From NCBI GenBank assembly GCA_964371505.1, contig CAYJNG010000042.1, positions 1 to 17,413 of the forward strand: a stretch of DNA of 17,413 nucleotides, given 5' to 3'. This document shows, in pieces, positions 6,921-14,783 of the stretch (positions within the stretch are counted from its first letter, which is position 1; every line of letters begins with the position of its first letter). This DNA is from CAYJAD01 sp964371505. Its GTDB lineage: Bacteria; Desulfobacterota; Desulfovibrionia; Desulfovibrionales; Desulfovibrionaceae. The position numbers were made by a program, and so were the translations under genes. Under the pieces are notes generated by a model. That model was given only the letters and a program-made list of their open reading frames with translations, made no database searches and had not been told where the DNA came from.

Positions 6921-7577
6921 TTATGACGATTGTTTTTCTTTCAAGGCTTTTTGTCTAAAGTTAAGCCCGCCATTATCCATACCGCGGCCCATATCGTAAA
7001 TACCCACCACATCTTCTATGGCACGCATGCTATGTGCACGGCGAGAATAACGCAGTATATTCTCGTAATCCGCTTCGTATTTATCTCCTTTCCAGCCTCC
7101 GCACCGAATGAGCACAAGCTCTCGACTTAAGCAAAGACAAAGTGGGTCAATATTACAGGGACGCACGAGGGGTTTTTGGGCTTCTTCTATGGGAATATAA
7201 GGTACGGGATGCGCAAGGGAAACATCAATGCGCGCTATGAGCATGTCCACATCTTGATGTTTTTCGTAAATAGTTAAAGCTTCTGGGGTAAGTTTGTTAT
7301 CATCATCATGGAAAATAACTCTTTGTCCGCGTGCTGCTTTGAGCAGAGCATGGCGCAGGGCATTGCCATAATTATTGTTGGCGGGTAAATCATAGTACCG
7401 CACGCAAGAGTAATTACGCACGCGCTCCCCTTGTATGCCGTCAAAACCTACTAGTATTTCAATGGTATTTTCTTGCAGCTTTGCATGGTTAAGGGCTTCC
7501 ATAATGCCATCAAGGGCATGGCCTAGGGCAAGGGGCCTATCGCCGCGGCTTGGTATGATGAAAGAATATTTTACCAT
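6921..7577 (-). CDS. Small family-2 (GT-A fold) glycosyltransferase-like protein
   Basis: The chosen start gives 218 residues opening MVKYSFIIPSRGDRP, the typical first beta strand of GT2 enzymes, which transfer a sugar from a nucleotide-sugar donor. VEILVGFDG-like strands appear near 38-47 (IEILVGFDG). The metal-binding DxD equivalent is HDDDN at 90-94 after GQRVIFHDDD. A GGWKGDKYEADYENILRYSR segment (160-179) could hold the acceptor or base residues. No membrane segment is evident. GAAGG stands about five bases before the ATG at 7577; an upstream ATG at 7664 would add 29 residues that look non-coding (MFPKFALKIYANPTHIPIRS). No other polysaccharide genes are nearby, so acceptor and pathway are unknown. 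It lies downstream of proA on the same strand, 149 bases away. Confidence 0.8.
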   Translation of the reverse strand: MVKYSFIIPSRGDRPLALGHALDGIMEALNHAKLQENTIEILVGFDGIQGERVRNYSCVRYYDLPANNNYGNALRHALLKAARGQRVIFHDDDNKLTPEALTIYEKHQDVDMLIARIDVSLAHPVPYIPIEEAQKPLVRPCNIDPLCLCLSRELVLIRCGGWKGDKYEADYENILRYSRRAHSMRAIEDVVGIYDMGRGMDNGGLNFRQKALKEKQSS

Positions 7578-7680
7578 GTTACCTTCATTTTTTACGCATG
7601 GCATTGAACGTATAGGAATATGCGTAGGGTTTGCGTATATTTTTAGGGCAAATTTTGGAAACAAAGTTGTGAAGAGTAAG

Positions 7681-7710
7681 GGGAGAGGCGTGATGTTTTG
7701 TGCCTCTCCC
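7681..7710 (-). terminator. GC-rich hairpin downstream of proA
   Basis: GGGAGAGGC at 7681-7689 pairs perfectly with GCCTCTCCC at 7702-7710 around a 12-base loop, 16 bases past the proA stop. On the - strand the stem is followed by CTTACTCTTC, not a real U run. It is a hairpin that could stall transcription or protect the proBA mRNA end rather than a classical terminator. Confidence 0.5.
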
Positions 7711-7726
7711 GTAAAAGCGTTGGCTG

Positions 7727-8989
7727 TTATTGGCGTACTTGCCCTGTGCCAAAAACTACAAATTTTGTGGTGGTGAGTTCTTCCACGCCCATGGGGCCAT
7801 AAGAATGGAGTTTCGAGGTGGAAATGCCGATTTCAGCCCCAAGGCCCAATTGTCCCCCATCGTTAAAGCGCGTAGAGGCGTTTACAGCTGTCATGGAGGC
7901 GTCCACCTCACGCATAAAGCGCATGGCGTTGGTGTGGGTGTTTGTGCAAATTATTTCTGTATGTTGCGAGCCGTATTGCGCTATATGGTCAAGGGCGGCG
8001 TCCATGGAAGGCACCACGCATACAGCAAGGATAAGAGCATGAAACTCTTGGCCTAAATCGCTGGCTTGTTGTGCTACGGCAGTGGGGCCTAATAAGGGGA
8101 GAGAAGCTGGGCATGCGCGAAATTCTACTCCGTCTTTACCCAGTTTTTCTGCCATAAGAGGAAGCAGTTCAGCGGCCTTATCCTCATGTATAAGTACGCA
8201 CTCTAGCGCATTACATACGCCGGGGCGTTGTACTTTACCATTATAAATAATTTCTAAAGCTTGCTGTATATTGGCGTCGGCGTCTATATAGGCGTGGCAC
8301 ACACCCATGTAGTGCTTCAGCACGGGCATGGTGGCGTCTTGAGCAACGGCTCGCACCAAAGCCTCACCGCCGCGAGGAATAATAACATCAATAGAGCTAT
8401 CTAGCTTGCAAAGAAGGGGCACAGCGGCTCTGTCTGTGTTTTCCAAAATTTGGGCTGCATGTTTAGGAAGCCCTGCTTTCTCTAGAGATTGGTGTAACAG
8501 GGCAGCCAAGGCAAGGTTTGAGTGCAAGGCTTCGGATCCACCACGCAAAATGACGGCATTACCGGCTTTAAGGCATAAAATGGCAGCGTCAATGGTAACA
8601 TTGGGGCGCGCTTCGTAAATCATGGCTATAACGCCAAGGGGAATGCGCATTTTACCCACCAAAATACCATTAGGTCTTTGCCATTGTGTGGTCATGGCGC
8701 CTACGGGGTCAGGCAGATTAGCCACATGACGGCATGCATGAATCATATCGTCAAGAATGGCATCTGTCATGCGTAGACGGTCTAAGCGGGCAGAGTCCAT
8801 ACCTTTGGCGGTGGCGCAGGCCATATCCTTGGCATTGGCTTCCATAATGTGCTGGCGCTGAGCCTCTAAAAGTGAGGCAAGATGGAGCAGGGTAGCATTT
8901 TTTTGTTCAGGGCTTGCTCCCATGAGTTTACGTGCCGCTGCTTTGGCTTGTACGCCTATATTTTGTATGTAATCTTCCAAGTTTTGCAT
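7727..8989 (-). CDS. proA: Gamma-glutamyl phosphate reductase (proline synthesis, step 2)
   Basis: ProA reduces gamma-glutamyl phosphate with NADPH to glutamate semialdehyde, which cyclises on the way to proline; it is cytoplasmic. The 420 residues match the family length and the aldehyde-dehydrogenase-like fold. Visible motifs are PLGVIAMIYEARPNVT (117-132), ILRGGSEALHSN (147-158), IPRGGEALVR (204-213), the catalytic Cys259 in QRPGVCNALE (254-263), VNASTRFNDGGQLGLGAEIGIST (369-391) and the terminal GPMGVEELTT (398-407). AAGGA stands about eight bases before the ATG. The gene begins 15 bases after the proB stop, so proB and proA form one - strand operon in pathway order. Confidence 0.97.
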   Translation of the reverse strand: MQNLEDYIQNIGVQAKAAARKLMGASPEQKNATLLHLASLLEAQRQHIMEANAKDMACATAKGMDSARLDRLRMTDAILDDMIHACRHVANLPDPVGAMTTQWQRPNGILVGKMRIPLGVIAMIYEARPNVTIDAAILCLKAGNAVILRGGSEALHSNLALAALLHQSLEKAGLPKHAAQILENTDRAAVPLLCKLDSSIDVIIPRGGEALVRAVAQDATMPVLKHYMGVCHAYIDADANIQQALEIIYNGKVQRPGVCNALECVLIHEDKAAELLPLMAEKLGKDGVEFRACPASLPLLGPTAVAQQASDLGQEFHALILAVCVVPSMDAALDHIAQYGSQHTEIICTNTHTNAMRFMREVDASMTAVNASTRFNDGGQLGLGAEIGISTSKLHSYGPMGVEELTTTKFVVFGTGQVRQ

Positions 8990-9004
8990 AAGTTTTGTCC
9001 TTAT

Positions 9005-10204
9005 TTAAATGGCAGCATCTAATAAAAGGTTGTCGCGATGAATAACCTCTTGATAGTGTGCATTGCCTAAAATAGCTGCCACTTCATGGCGTTTTAAGCC
9101 CATAATACGTTTAATTTCTGAGGCAGAGTAGTTGGAAAGCCCTACGCCAAGGCTGCGTGCATTTTGGTCTTGGGCCACAACACGTACAAGGCTTCCCTGC
9201 TGGAAGCTGCCTTCTACGGCGGTGATGCCACCTGGTAAGAGGCTGCTTCCTTTTTCTTCTAAAGCTTTAGCGGCTCCTGCATCCACAAAAATAGTTCCTG
9301 AAGGGTCTGATTGATAGGCCAGCCAAAATTTGCGGCGTGAGATACTGTGCGCATCAGCGCATACCCATGTGCCTCTGTGCGTATTGGCTTGTTTATCTTC
9401 AGTGAAGACGCGGCGCACAATATCATGCTCTTTGCCCGAAAGGATAAGCGTGGGGACGCCTAGCTGAGCAACACGGCGAGCTGCCAAAAGCTTAGAGTAC
9501 ATGCCGCCGGTACCCACGGAAGTTTTTCCTCCGCACAATTCGTTTAAATCAAGGCTGTGCACAGTCTCTACACAAGGCATAATGCAAGCATTAGGGTGCT
9601 TGTCAGGGTTTTTATCCAGCACGCCTGCCGCAGAAGTAATATTTATAAAAAGATCTGCACCTACTAAGTTGACTAACAGACTAGAGAGGCAGTCGTTGTC
9701 GCCAAATTTTAGCTCTTGTACTGAGATGGTATCATTTTCATTAACCACGGGTACAACGCCCCAAGCAAGCAGTTCGGCAAAGGTATTACGGGCATTTAAA
9801 AACCGCTGTCTTGAGCGTAAATCATCGCGGGTAAGAAGTACTTGCGCTGTACCAAGGCCATGGTGAGCAAAGGCGGTGTCGTACTGTTGCATAAGGCGGC
9901 TTTGCCCTACAGCAGCAGCAGCTTGTTTGGCAGCAAGGCCGGAAATTTCGGTATGGATACTCTCTGCACAGCAATGGCGCAAAGCAGCGCGCCCCGCGGC
10001 CACAGCACCGGAAGATACAAGAATGATTTTTCTTTGTTGCGCTTTAGATGTGGGAAGTGCGCGAATAAAAGCAAGCTGTGCCACAAGATTTTGTAAAATA
10101 GGAACATTAAGGCCTTGTGCATTGGTGAGTACGGCAGAGCCCACTTTTACTACAATGCATTGCGCTTCGAGTAAACTTTGCCATTTGTTTTCTTGCCATG
10201 TCAT
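9005..10204 (-). CDS. proB: Glutamate 5-kinase (proline synthesis, step 1)
   Basis: ProB phosphorylates glutamate to gamma-glutamyl phosphate, the committed and normally proline-inhibited step. With the start at 10204 the protein has 399 residues. The amino-acid kinase domain (about 12-265) has VVKVGSAVLT at 18-27, VSSGAVAAGRA at 63-73, NENDTIS at 155-161, FGDNDCLSSLLVN at 167-179 and GTGGMYSKLLAAR at 231-243. A C-terminal PUA domain (about 293-375) has VDAGAAKAL and YSASEIKRIMG. I prefer ATG 10204 because it places MTW directly before the kinase core and GTGGA precedes it; the frame also opens at GTG 10216, four codons earlier. Upstream is a leader with overlapping inverted repeats (10233-10259). 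Confidence 0.96.
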   Translation of the reverse strand: MTWQENKWQSLLEAQCIVVKVGSAVLTNAQGLNVPILQNLVAQLAFIRALPTSKAQQRKIILVSSGAVAAGRAALRHCCAESIHTEISGLAAKQAAAAVGQSRLMQQYDTAFAHHGLGTAQVLLTRDDLRSRQRFLNARNTFAELLAWGVVPVVNENDTISVQELKFGDNDCLSSLLVNLVGADLFINITSAAGVLDKNPDKHPNACIMPCVETVHSLDLNELCGGKTSVGTGGMYSKLLAARRVAQLGVPTLILSGKEHDIVRRVFTEDKQANTHRGTWVCADAHSISRRKFWLAYQSDPSGTIFVDAGAAKALEEKGSSLLPGGITAVEGSFQQGSLVRVVAQDQNARSLGVGLSNYSASEIKRIMGLKRHEVAAILGNAHYQEVIHRDNLLLDAAI

Positions 10205-10232
10205 TTTTTTATCCACTTTAATACCATGTTTG

Positions 10233-10259
10233 GCCCTATTGCTTACGGCTTAGGGCAAT
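10233..10259 (-). promoter_or_regulatory. Overlapping inverted repeats in the proBA leader
   Basis: On the + strand GCCCTA (10233-10238) pairs with TAGGGC (10251-10256), while ATTGC (10238-10242) pairs with GCAAT (10255-10259). The two pairings share bases and exclude each other. They lie about 30-55 bases upstream of the proB start, in its probable leader. This could be an operator or a weak switching leader. No leader peptide rich in proline codons was seen. Confidence 0.3.
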
Positions 10260-10356
10260 GTGTGCGTATTGTCTATGTTTGTGTTTAGCCAGCAGAACTT
10301 TAATATTCCTAGAAAGCTTTGTCTAGAGTGACAAGGAGGAATTTGCCTTTATATAC

Positions 10357-10383
10357 AAAAAAAGCCCTGTAAAAATACAGGGC
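10357..10383 (-). terminator. Rho-independent terminator of tRNA-His
   Basis: GCCCTGTA (10364-10371) and TACAGGGC (10376-10383) form a perfect 8-bp stem with a 4-base loop. On the - strand it is followed by a run of seven T (10357-10363). It lies eight bases beyond the CCA end of the tRNA, so it clearly ends that short transcript. Confidence 0.88.
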
Positions 10384-10391
10384 AAAATTTG

Positions 10392-10468
10392 TGGGGCGAA
10401 TGATGGGGTTTGAACCCACGGCCACCTAGGCCACAACCAGGTGCTCTACCAACTGAGCTACATCCGCC
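10392..10468 (-). tRNA. tRNA-His (anticodon GTG)
   Basis: The reverse strand folds as a complete cloverleaf of 77 bases including an encoded CCA. The acceptor has the histidine-specific eighth pair: G-1 (10468) opposite discriminator C73 (10395). The D arm is GCTCAGTTGGTAGAGC. The anticodon stem CCTGG/CTAGG encloses the loop TTGTGGC, giving anticodon GTG. The T arm contains TTCAAAC. Transcription is from its own promoter (10480-10508) and ends at the hairpin at 10357-10383, so it is a single-gene unit. Confidence 0.97.
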
Positions 10469-10479
10469 GTCGAAGAAGA

Positions 10480-10508
10480 GTTCTACAGATTGTGTCCTCT
10501 TTTGGCAA
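10480..10508 (-). promoter_or_regulatory. Sigma-70 promoter of tRNA-His
   Basis: On the - strand TTGCCA (10508-10503) is followed by a 17-base spacer and TAGAAC (10485-10480), about a dozen bases before the mature 5' end of tRNA-His. Directly upstream of the -35 box is an almost pure A/T stretch (10511-10541), as in the UP elements of strong stable-RNA promoters. Confidence 0.6.
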
Positions 10509-10719
10509 GCTTTTTTTTCACTTTTTTTAAAAAAAATTTTTACGCGTCCTAAAATGTAGAAAAAATTTGTGAGATTCATCGTATAAAAAGAGTGTTTGAA
10601 TTATATTTTAATTAAAAAATAAGCATGTTAAGTGTATTTTTGAGAAAAGTAGTGATAAGCTATGGATTATTTAAGGGGAATAGCGTATGAGAGTGGAAAC
10701 GTTTTGCTTGGAGTTTTTC

Positions 10720-11979
10720 ATGGAGAGTTTACTAGTTGAAGGTGGCGTAGCGCTAAAAGGAGACATTGTTGTAAGTGGCTCTAAAAATGCGGCCTTGCCC
10801 ATTCTCTTTGCTTCTATTTTAACAGAAAGTCCCACTACCTTTCTTAATGTCCCCAATTTAAGAGATATACACACAACGGTTAAGTTGTTGAATATACTTG
10901 GTTGTGAGGCGCATTTTGAAGAAGGTAAAACCCTTGTAACTCCAGCATCTTTATGCCCAGAAGCTCCTTATGATCTTGTAAAAACCATGCGCGCATCCAT
11001 TTTATGCCTTGGCCCATTACTCGCTCGAATTGGTGAGGCTAAGGTGGCTTTACCAGGGGGCTGTGCCATTGGCGCCCGCCCTGTGGACCAGCATTTAAAA
11101 GCCCTTGAAAAAATGGGGGCTAGCTTTGAACTGGAAGATGGTTACGTTATAGGAAAGTGTGCAAAGCTTTTTGGGGCACATATTAGCTTTGATATGCCCA
11201 CTGTGGGGGGTACAGAAAATCTTCTTATGGCTGCCTCTCTCGCTGAAGGGGAAACCATTCTGGAAAATGCAGCGCGTGAGCCTGAGATTATAGATCTTGC
11301 TAACTATTTAATAGCTTGCGGCGCGCGTATTGAAGGGGCTGGTACAAGCACCATACGTATTCAAGGGGTAAGTTCGCTTAAGGGCGTTACCTATGCCATA
11401 ATGCCTGACCGTATAGAAGCAGGAACTTTTCTTGTGGCAGCGGCCATCACAGGCGGAGATCTTTTTGTAAAGCATTGCCCTGCCGAAGCCCTTTCAGCAG
11501 TTATGGAAAAAATGCAGGCCATGGGTATGCACTTTGAACGCAAGGAAGAGGGCGTTCGCGCTTTTTGCCCCAATGGTGTATGCGCCTTAAAGGGCATAGA
11601 TATTCGTACACAACCTTACCCTGGCTTTCCCACGGATATGCAAGCACAGCTTATGGCGCTTATGGCACTAGCTGGCGGGAGCTCGGTTGTAGAAGAAAGT
11701 ATTTTTGAAAATCGTTTCATGCATGTACCTGAACTGGTGCGCATGGGAGCTGATATCACTATTTCAGGACGCACTGCCACTATTCGCGGAGTGAAGACGC
11801 TTAAGGGAGCGCCTGTTATGGCCTCTGACTTACGCGCAAGTGCGGCCTTTGTCCTCGCTGGCCTTGCCGCACAAGGTAAAACTCGTATTCAACGCATCTA
11901 TCATCTGGATAGGGGGTATGAGCACATTGAAAGCAAGCTCCGTGCGGTGGGAGCTCATATTTGGCGCACTAATGATTAG
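10720..11979 (+). CDS. murA: UDP-N-acetylglucosamine 1-carboxyvinyltransferase
   Basis: MurA transfers enolpyruvate from PEP to UDP-GlcNAc, the first committed step of peptidoglycan synthesis, in the cytoplasm. With the start at 10720 the protein has 419 residues and its key residues carry the same numbers as E. coli MurA: K22 in SGSKNA, Cys115 in LPGGCAIGARPVD and R120. The Cys at 115 predicts fosfomycin sensitivity of the enzyme, in contrast to Asp variants. The catalytic Asp lies in PGFPTDMQAQ (301-310) and the end has DLRASAAFVLAGL. GGAG stands six bases before ATG 10720. An ATG at 10687 with AAGGGG before it would add 11 residues with no counterpart in the family. The gene stands alone, divergent from tRNA-His. 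Confidence 0.97.
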   Translation: MESLLVEGGVALKGDIVVSGSKNAALPILFASILTESPTTFLNVPNLRDIHTTVKLLNILGCEAHFEEGKTLVTPASLCPEAPYDLVKTMRASILCLGPLLARIGEAKVALPGGCAIGARPVDQHLKALEKMGASFELEDGYVIGKCAKLFGAHISFDMPTVGGTENLLMAASLAEGETILENAAREPEIIDLANYLIACGARIEGAGTSTIRIQGVSSLKGVTYAIMPDRIEAGTFLVAAAITGGDLFVKHCPAEALSAVMEKMQAMGMHFERKEEGVRAFCPNGVCALKGIDIRTQPYPGFPTDMQAQLMALMALAGGSSVVEESIFENRFMHVPELVRMGADITISGRTATIRGVKTLKGAPVMASDLRASAAFVLAGLAAQGKTRIQRIYHLDRGYEHIESKLRAVGAHIWRTND

Positions 11980-12094
11980 TGATTAAAGAATAGAAATTTA
12001 AATCAATGATAAATACTTTGCGTATGCCTTATGCTTCAGGAGCTCATGGATATATAGTGCAAAGGGTTTTAGGTTTGAGCTAGCTGGAGGAAAA

Positions 12095-12532
12095 ATGAAG
12101 TTTTCAACACGTACACGCTATGGTTTGCGTTTTCTTATCCATTTGGCAACGTGCCCTGCAGGGCAGTTGGTCCAATTAAAAGAGCTCGCACGCGAGGAGA
12201 GTATTTCAGCAGGGTATTTAGAACAAATTGTGCGTTCTTTAAAGCCTTTGGGAATTATGGACTCTGTACGTGGTGCAGCAGGGGGTTACACCCTTGCCAA
12301 GAGTCCAAAAGAGATTACTTTAGAAGATATTTTCACCCACTTGGAAGGGGATATTTCGCCTGTGTCTTGCATTAGTGGTTCTGCGCAGTCTTGTACACGG
12401 TATGATGTGTGTACCACGCGTTGCTTTTGGCAAGATTTAGACACACATGTGAGAACCTATTTAAGAGGGATGACGCTGCACGATTTTATGGTAACGTATG
12501 GAATCGGCGAAAGGTGCACAAAAGATACTTAG
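12095..12532 (+). CDS. Rrf2-family Fe-S-sensing regulator (IscR-like)
   Basis: This 145-residue protein has the winged-helix DNA-binding domain of the Rrf2 family (about 1-80): STRTRYGLRFLIHLA at 4-18, ISAGYLEQIVRSLKPLGI at 37-54 and SVRGAAGGYTLAKSP at 57-71. Cysteines at 92, 100, 106 and 110 fall where IscR-type members ligate a [2Fe-2S] cluster (C92, C98, C104 in E. coli IscR), although the spacing differs. It lies directly upstream of nifU-nifS on the same strand, which strongly suggests that it senses cluster status and controls these genes, probably by feedback. GGAGG stands five bases before the ATG. Other Rrf2 members sense NO or cysteine, but the Cys pattern and context favour Fe-S sensing. 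Confidence 0.92.
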   Translation: MKFSTRTRYGLRFLIHLATCPAGQLVQLKELAREESISAGYLEQIVRSLKPLGIMDSVRGAAGGYTLAKSPKEITLEDIFTHLEGDISPVSCISGSAQSCTRYDVCTTRCFWQDLDTHVRTYLRGMTLHDFMVTYGIGERCTKDT

Positions 12533-12545
12533 CTCTTGTGCAAAT

Positions 12546-12562
12546 TTCCCTTGGGTAGGGAA
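12546..12562. promoter_or_regulatory. TTCCC-N7-GGGAA inverted repeat between the Rrf2 gene and nifU
   Basis: TTCCC (12546-12550) and GGGAA (12558-12562) form a 5-bp dyad with a 7-base centre, 14 bases after the Rrf2 stop and about 100 bases before nifU. It could be an operator for the neighbouring Rrf2 regulator. It does not match the E. coli IscR type 1 or type 2 consensus, so the assignment is tentative. Confidence 0.3.
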
Positions 12563-12585
12563 TTATATGCCATTTTTGCTTTGCC

Positions 12586-12609
12586 TGACCGCTTTTTTTA
12601 AGGCGGTCA
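12586..12609 (+). terminator. Hairpin between the Rrf2 gene and nifU
   Basis: TGACCGC (12586-12592) pairs perfectly with GCGGTCA (12603-12609) across a T-rich loop of ten bases. No U run follows (TGGTAAAG), so it would be an inefficient terminator. It could attenuate read-through from the regulator gene into nifU or mark a processing point. Confidence 0.4.
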
Positions 12610-12664
12610 TGGTAAAGTTTTCTTATGTGGCATGCCCAAGTATGGGTATATATGGAGGATAATT

Positions 12665-13504
12665 ATGTGGGAATATACAGATAAAGTTCAAGAGCATTTT
12701 ATTAATCCACAAAATGTGGGTGAGCTTAAAGATGCCAATGCCATTGGTGAGGTGGGAAGCCTTGCTTGTGGTGATGCTTTAAAGCTTTTTTTAAAAATAG
12801 AAAATGATCGCATCGTGGATGCTTCATTTCAAACCTTTGGTTGCGCATCTGCCATTGCTTCCAGTTCTGTACTTACAGAAATGGTAAAGGGGCTTACGGT
12901 AGATGAAGCTCTTGCGCTTACCAATAAAGATATTGCCGAAAAGCTTGGTGGTTTACCTAAAGAAAAAATGCACTGCTCTGTTATGGGGCAAGAAGCTTTA
13001 GAGGCGGCCATTCGTCACTATCGCGGTGAGCCTTCTGTGCCACATGCGCATGAAGAAGGTAAACTTATTTGCAAATGCTTTGGCATTACGGATGCGCAAA
13101 TTCAGCGAGCCATTCGCGAAAATGGTTTAAAAACCACAGAAGAAGTAACGCATTACACAAAAGCAGGCGGCGCTTGTGGGGATTGCCTTGAGCAAATTGA
13201 AATTATTCTTGCTGAAGAGTTAGGCAAACCCAAGCTTGAAGAAATTAAAATATCTGCTGCGCCACGTATGAGCAATATTCAGCGTATGCAACTTATTGTA
13301 AAAACCATTGATGAAGAAATTCGCCCCAAGCTTATGCTTGATGGCGGTGATATAGAGCTTGTGGATGTGGAAGGTACTAAGGTTATAGTTACTTTGCGCG
13401 GTCGTTGCGCCCAGTGTCGTTCAAGCCAAGTGACCATTAAAAACTTGGTGGAGAAAACATTGCAAGAGCATGTGGATGGCTCCATTACCGTGGAAGAGGC
13501 CTAA
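12665..13504 (+). CDS. nifU: NifU-type three-domain Fe-S cluster scaffold
   Basis: NifU receives sulfur from NifS, assembles [2Fe-2S] and [4Fe-4S] clusters and passes them to apoproteins. From ATG 12665 (GGAGG six bases upstream) it has 279 residues in three parts. The IscU-like N domain has Cys35, Cys60 and Cys104. The central permanent [2Fe-2S] domain has Cys136, Cys138, Cys171 and Cys174 (KCFG, GACGDC). The C-terminal Nfu domain (about 205-277) has Cys248-x-x-Cys251 (GRCAQC). All nine cysteines match Azotobacter NifU in order. An upstream ATG at 12632 would add 11 residues lacking family support. No nitrogenase genes are nearby, so this is most likely the general housekeeping system, as in other Desulfovibrionaceae. 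nifS starts one base after its stop. Confidence 0.96.
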   Translation: MWEYTDKVQEHFINPQNVGELKDANAIGEVGSLACGDALKLFLKIENDRIVDASFQTFGCASAIASSSVLTEMVKGLTVDEALALTNKDIAEKLGGLPKEKMHCSVMGQEALEAAIRHYRGEPSVPHAHEEGKLICKCFGITDAQIQRAIRENGLKTTEEVTHYTKAGGACGDCLEQIEIILAEELGKPKLEEIKISAAPRMSNIQRMQLIVKTIDEEIRPKLMLDGGDIELVDVEGTKVIVTLRGRCAQCRSSQVTIKNLVEKTLQEHVDGSITVEEA

Positions 13505-13505
13505 A

Positions 13506-14669
13506 ATGAATACCATGAAAACGATATACCTTGATAATAATGCCACCACACGTGTAGCCCCTGAGGTTATAGAAGCCATGATGCCGTATTTTGGTGAGTA
13601 TTATGGTAATCCTTCTAGTATGCATACCTTTGGCGGGCAAGTGGGCAACGCTGTTAAAGAAGCAAGGGAGCATGTGGCAGCGCTTATTGGTGCGCAGCCT
13701 GAGGAAATTTTATTTACCTCTTGTGGTTCCGAGAGTGACAATACGGCCATTATGTCTGCTTTGCAAAGTCAGCCGCAAAAAAAACATATTGTAACTACAA
13801 GGGTAGAGCATCCGGCTGTGTTGAATTTAGCACAGCACTTAGAGCATAACGGTTATGAGGTGACGTATCTTCCTGTGGACTTTAAAGGTCGCATTGATAT
13901 GGATGCTTACGCCGAAGCTTTACGTAAGGATACAGCCATTGTGTCTGTGATGTTTGCCAATAATGAAGTGGGCAATGTGTACCCAATACAGCAAATGGCA
14001 GAAATCGCAAAAGAAAAGGGCGTTGTTTTTCATACAGATGCTGTACAAGCTGTGGGCAAAGTAGCCATGGATATGAACACCTTGCCAGTAGATTATTTAG
14101 CGCTTTCTGGTCACAAACTCCATGCACCTAAGGGTATTGGCGCATTATATATTCGTAAAGGCACGCGTTATCGTCCTTTCTTACGTGGGGGACACCAAGA
14201 GCGCGGTCGTCGTGCGGGTACAGAGAATGTACCGTACTTTATTGCTCTTGGTAAAGCTGCGCAAATGGCTAAAGAGCATATGGCCATCGAAAATAAAGAA
14301 TTGGTGCGCTTGCGCGACATGCTAGAAAATGGCCTTACCAATGCCATACCTGATAGCGTGGTCAATGGTGATACAGCCAGTCGATTGCCTAATACTTCAA
14401 GTATTGCTTTCAAAAATATTGAAGGCGAAGCTATTCTACTTATGTTAGACAGGCTGGGAATTTGTGCTAGTTCTGGTTCTGCGTGTACCTCTGGTAGTCT
14501 TGAGCCTTCGCATGTGTTGCGTGCCATGGGTATTCCTTTTACCTATGCGCATGGTTCCATACGTTTTTCGCTTTCACGCTATACAACGGAAGAAGAAGTG
14601 CTCTTTGTTATTAAAGAAATGCCGGCTGTTGTAGAAAGGCTTAGAGCCATGTCTCCTTTTAGAAATTAA
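13506..14669 (+). CDS. nifS: Cysteine desulfurase NifS
   Basis: NifS is a PLP enzyme that takes sulfur from cysteine, leaving alanine, and hands the persulfide to NifU. From ATG 13506 it has 387 residues. It opens with IYLDNNATTRVAPEV (7-21). PLP contacts include the H/D in VVFHTDAVQAVGK (173-185) and the Schiff-base Lys204 in SGHKLHAPKG. GGHQERGRRAGTENV (228-242) is the class signature. The catalytic Cys327 lies in the mobile loop SSGSACTSGSLEPSHVL (322-338), the form typical of group I NifS/IscS enzymes. AGAGG in the end of nifU gives a ribosome-binding site with 7-8 base spacing. It is co-transcribed with nifU. Confidence 0.97.
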   Translation: MNTMKTIYLDNNATTRVAPEVIEAMMPYFGEYYGNPSSMHTFGGQVGNAVKEAREHVAALIGAQPEEILFTSCGSESDNTAIMSALQSQPQKKHIVTTRVEHPAVLNLAQHLEHNGYEVTYLPVDFKGRIDMDAYAEALRKDTAIVSVMFANNEVGNVYPIQQMAEIAKEKGVVFHTDAVQAVGKVAMDMNTLPVDYLALSGHKLHAPKGIGALYIRKGTRYRPFLRGGHQERGRRAGTENVPYFIALGKAAQMAKEHMAIENKELVRLRDMLENGLTNAIPDSVVNGDTASRLPNTSSIAFKNIEGEAILLMLDRLGICASSGSACTSGSLEPSHVLRAMGIPFTYAHGSIRFSLSRYTTEEEVLFVIKEMPAVVERLRAMSPFRN

Positions 14670-14727
14670 AAGAGTGTAAAGGTTTATAACAAAAGGCCTT
14701 GTACAATTCTTGGCTAAAGTGTATAAG

Positions 14728-14755
14728 AGGGGAAAACTGTAAAAGGTTTTCCCCT
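14728..14755 (+). terminator. Hairpin downstream of nifS
   Basis: GGGGAAAAC (14729-14737) pairs perfectly with GTTTTCCCC (14746-14754), extended by one A-T pair, with an 8-base loop. It is followed by TTAACTTTTAAC, an interrupted T run. It lies 58 bases past the nifS stop and 29 bases before the next gene. It is a probable partial terminator of the Rrf2-nifU-nifS unit. Confidence 0.55.
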
Positions 14756-14783
14756 TAACTTTTAACGAATACAGGAGAGTAGT

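Noticed and set aside
10349..10579. 76-codon - strand open frame over the tRNA
   Set aside because: Its central part is simply tRNA-His read as protein; such frames are a known annotation artefact.
12665..14669. nifU-nifS as part of a nitrogen-fixation cluster
   Set aside because: No nitrogenase or other nif genes are in the window and the Rrf2 regulator points to general Fe-S assembly; the names reflect protein type only.
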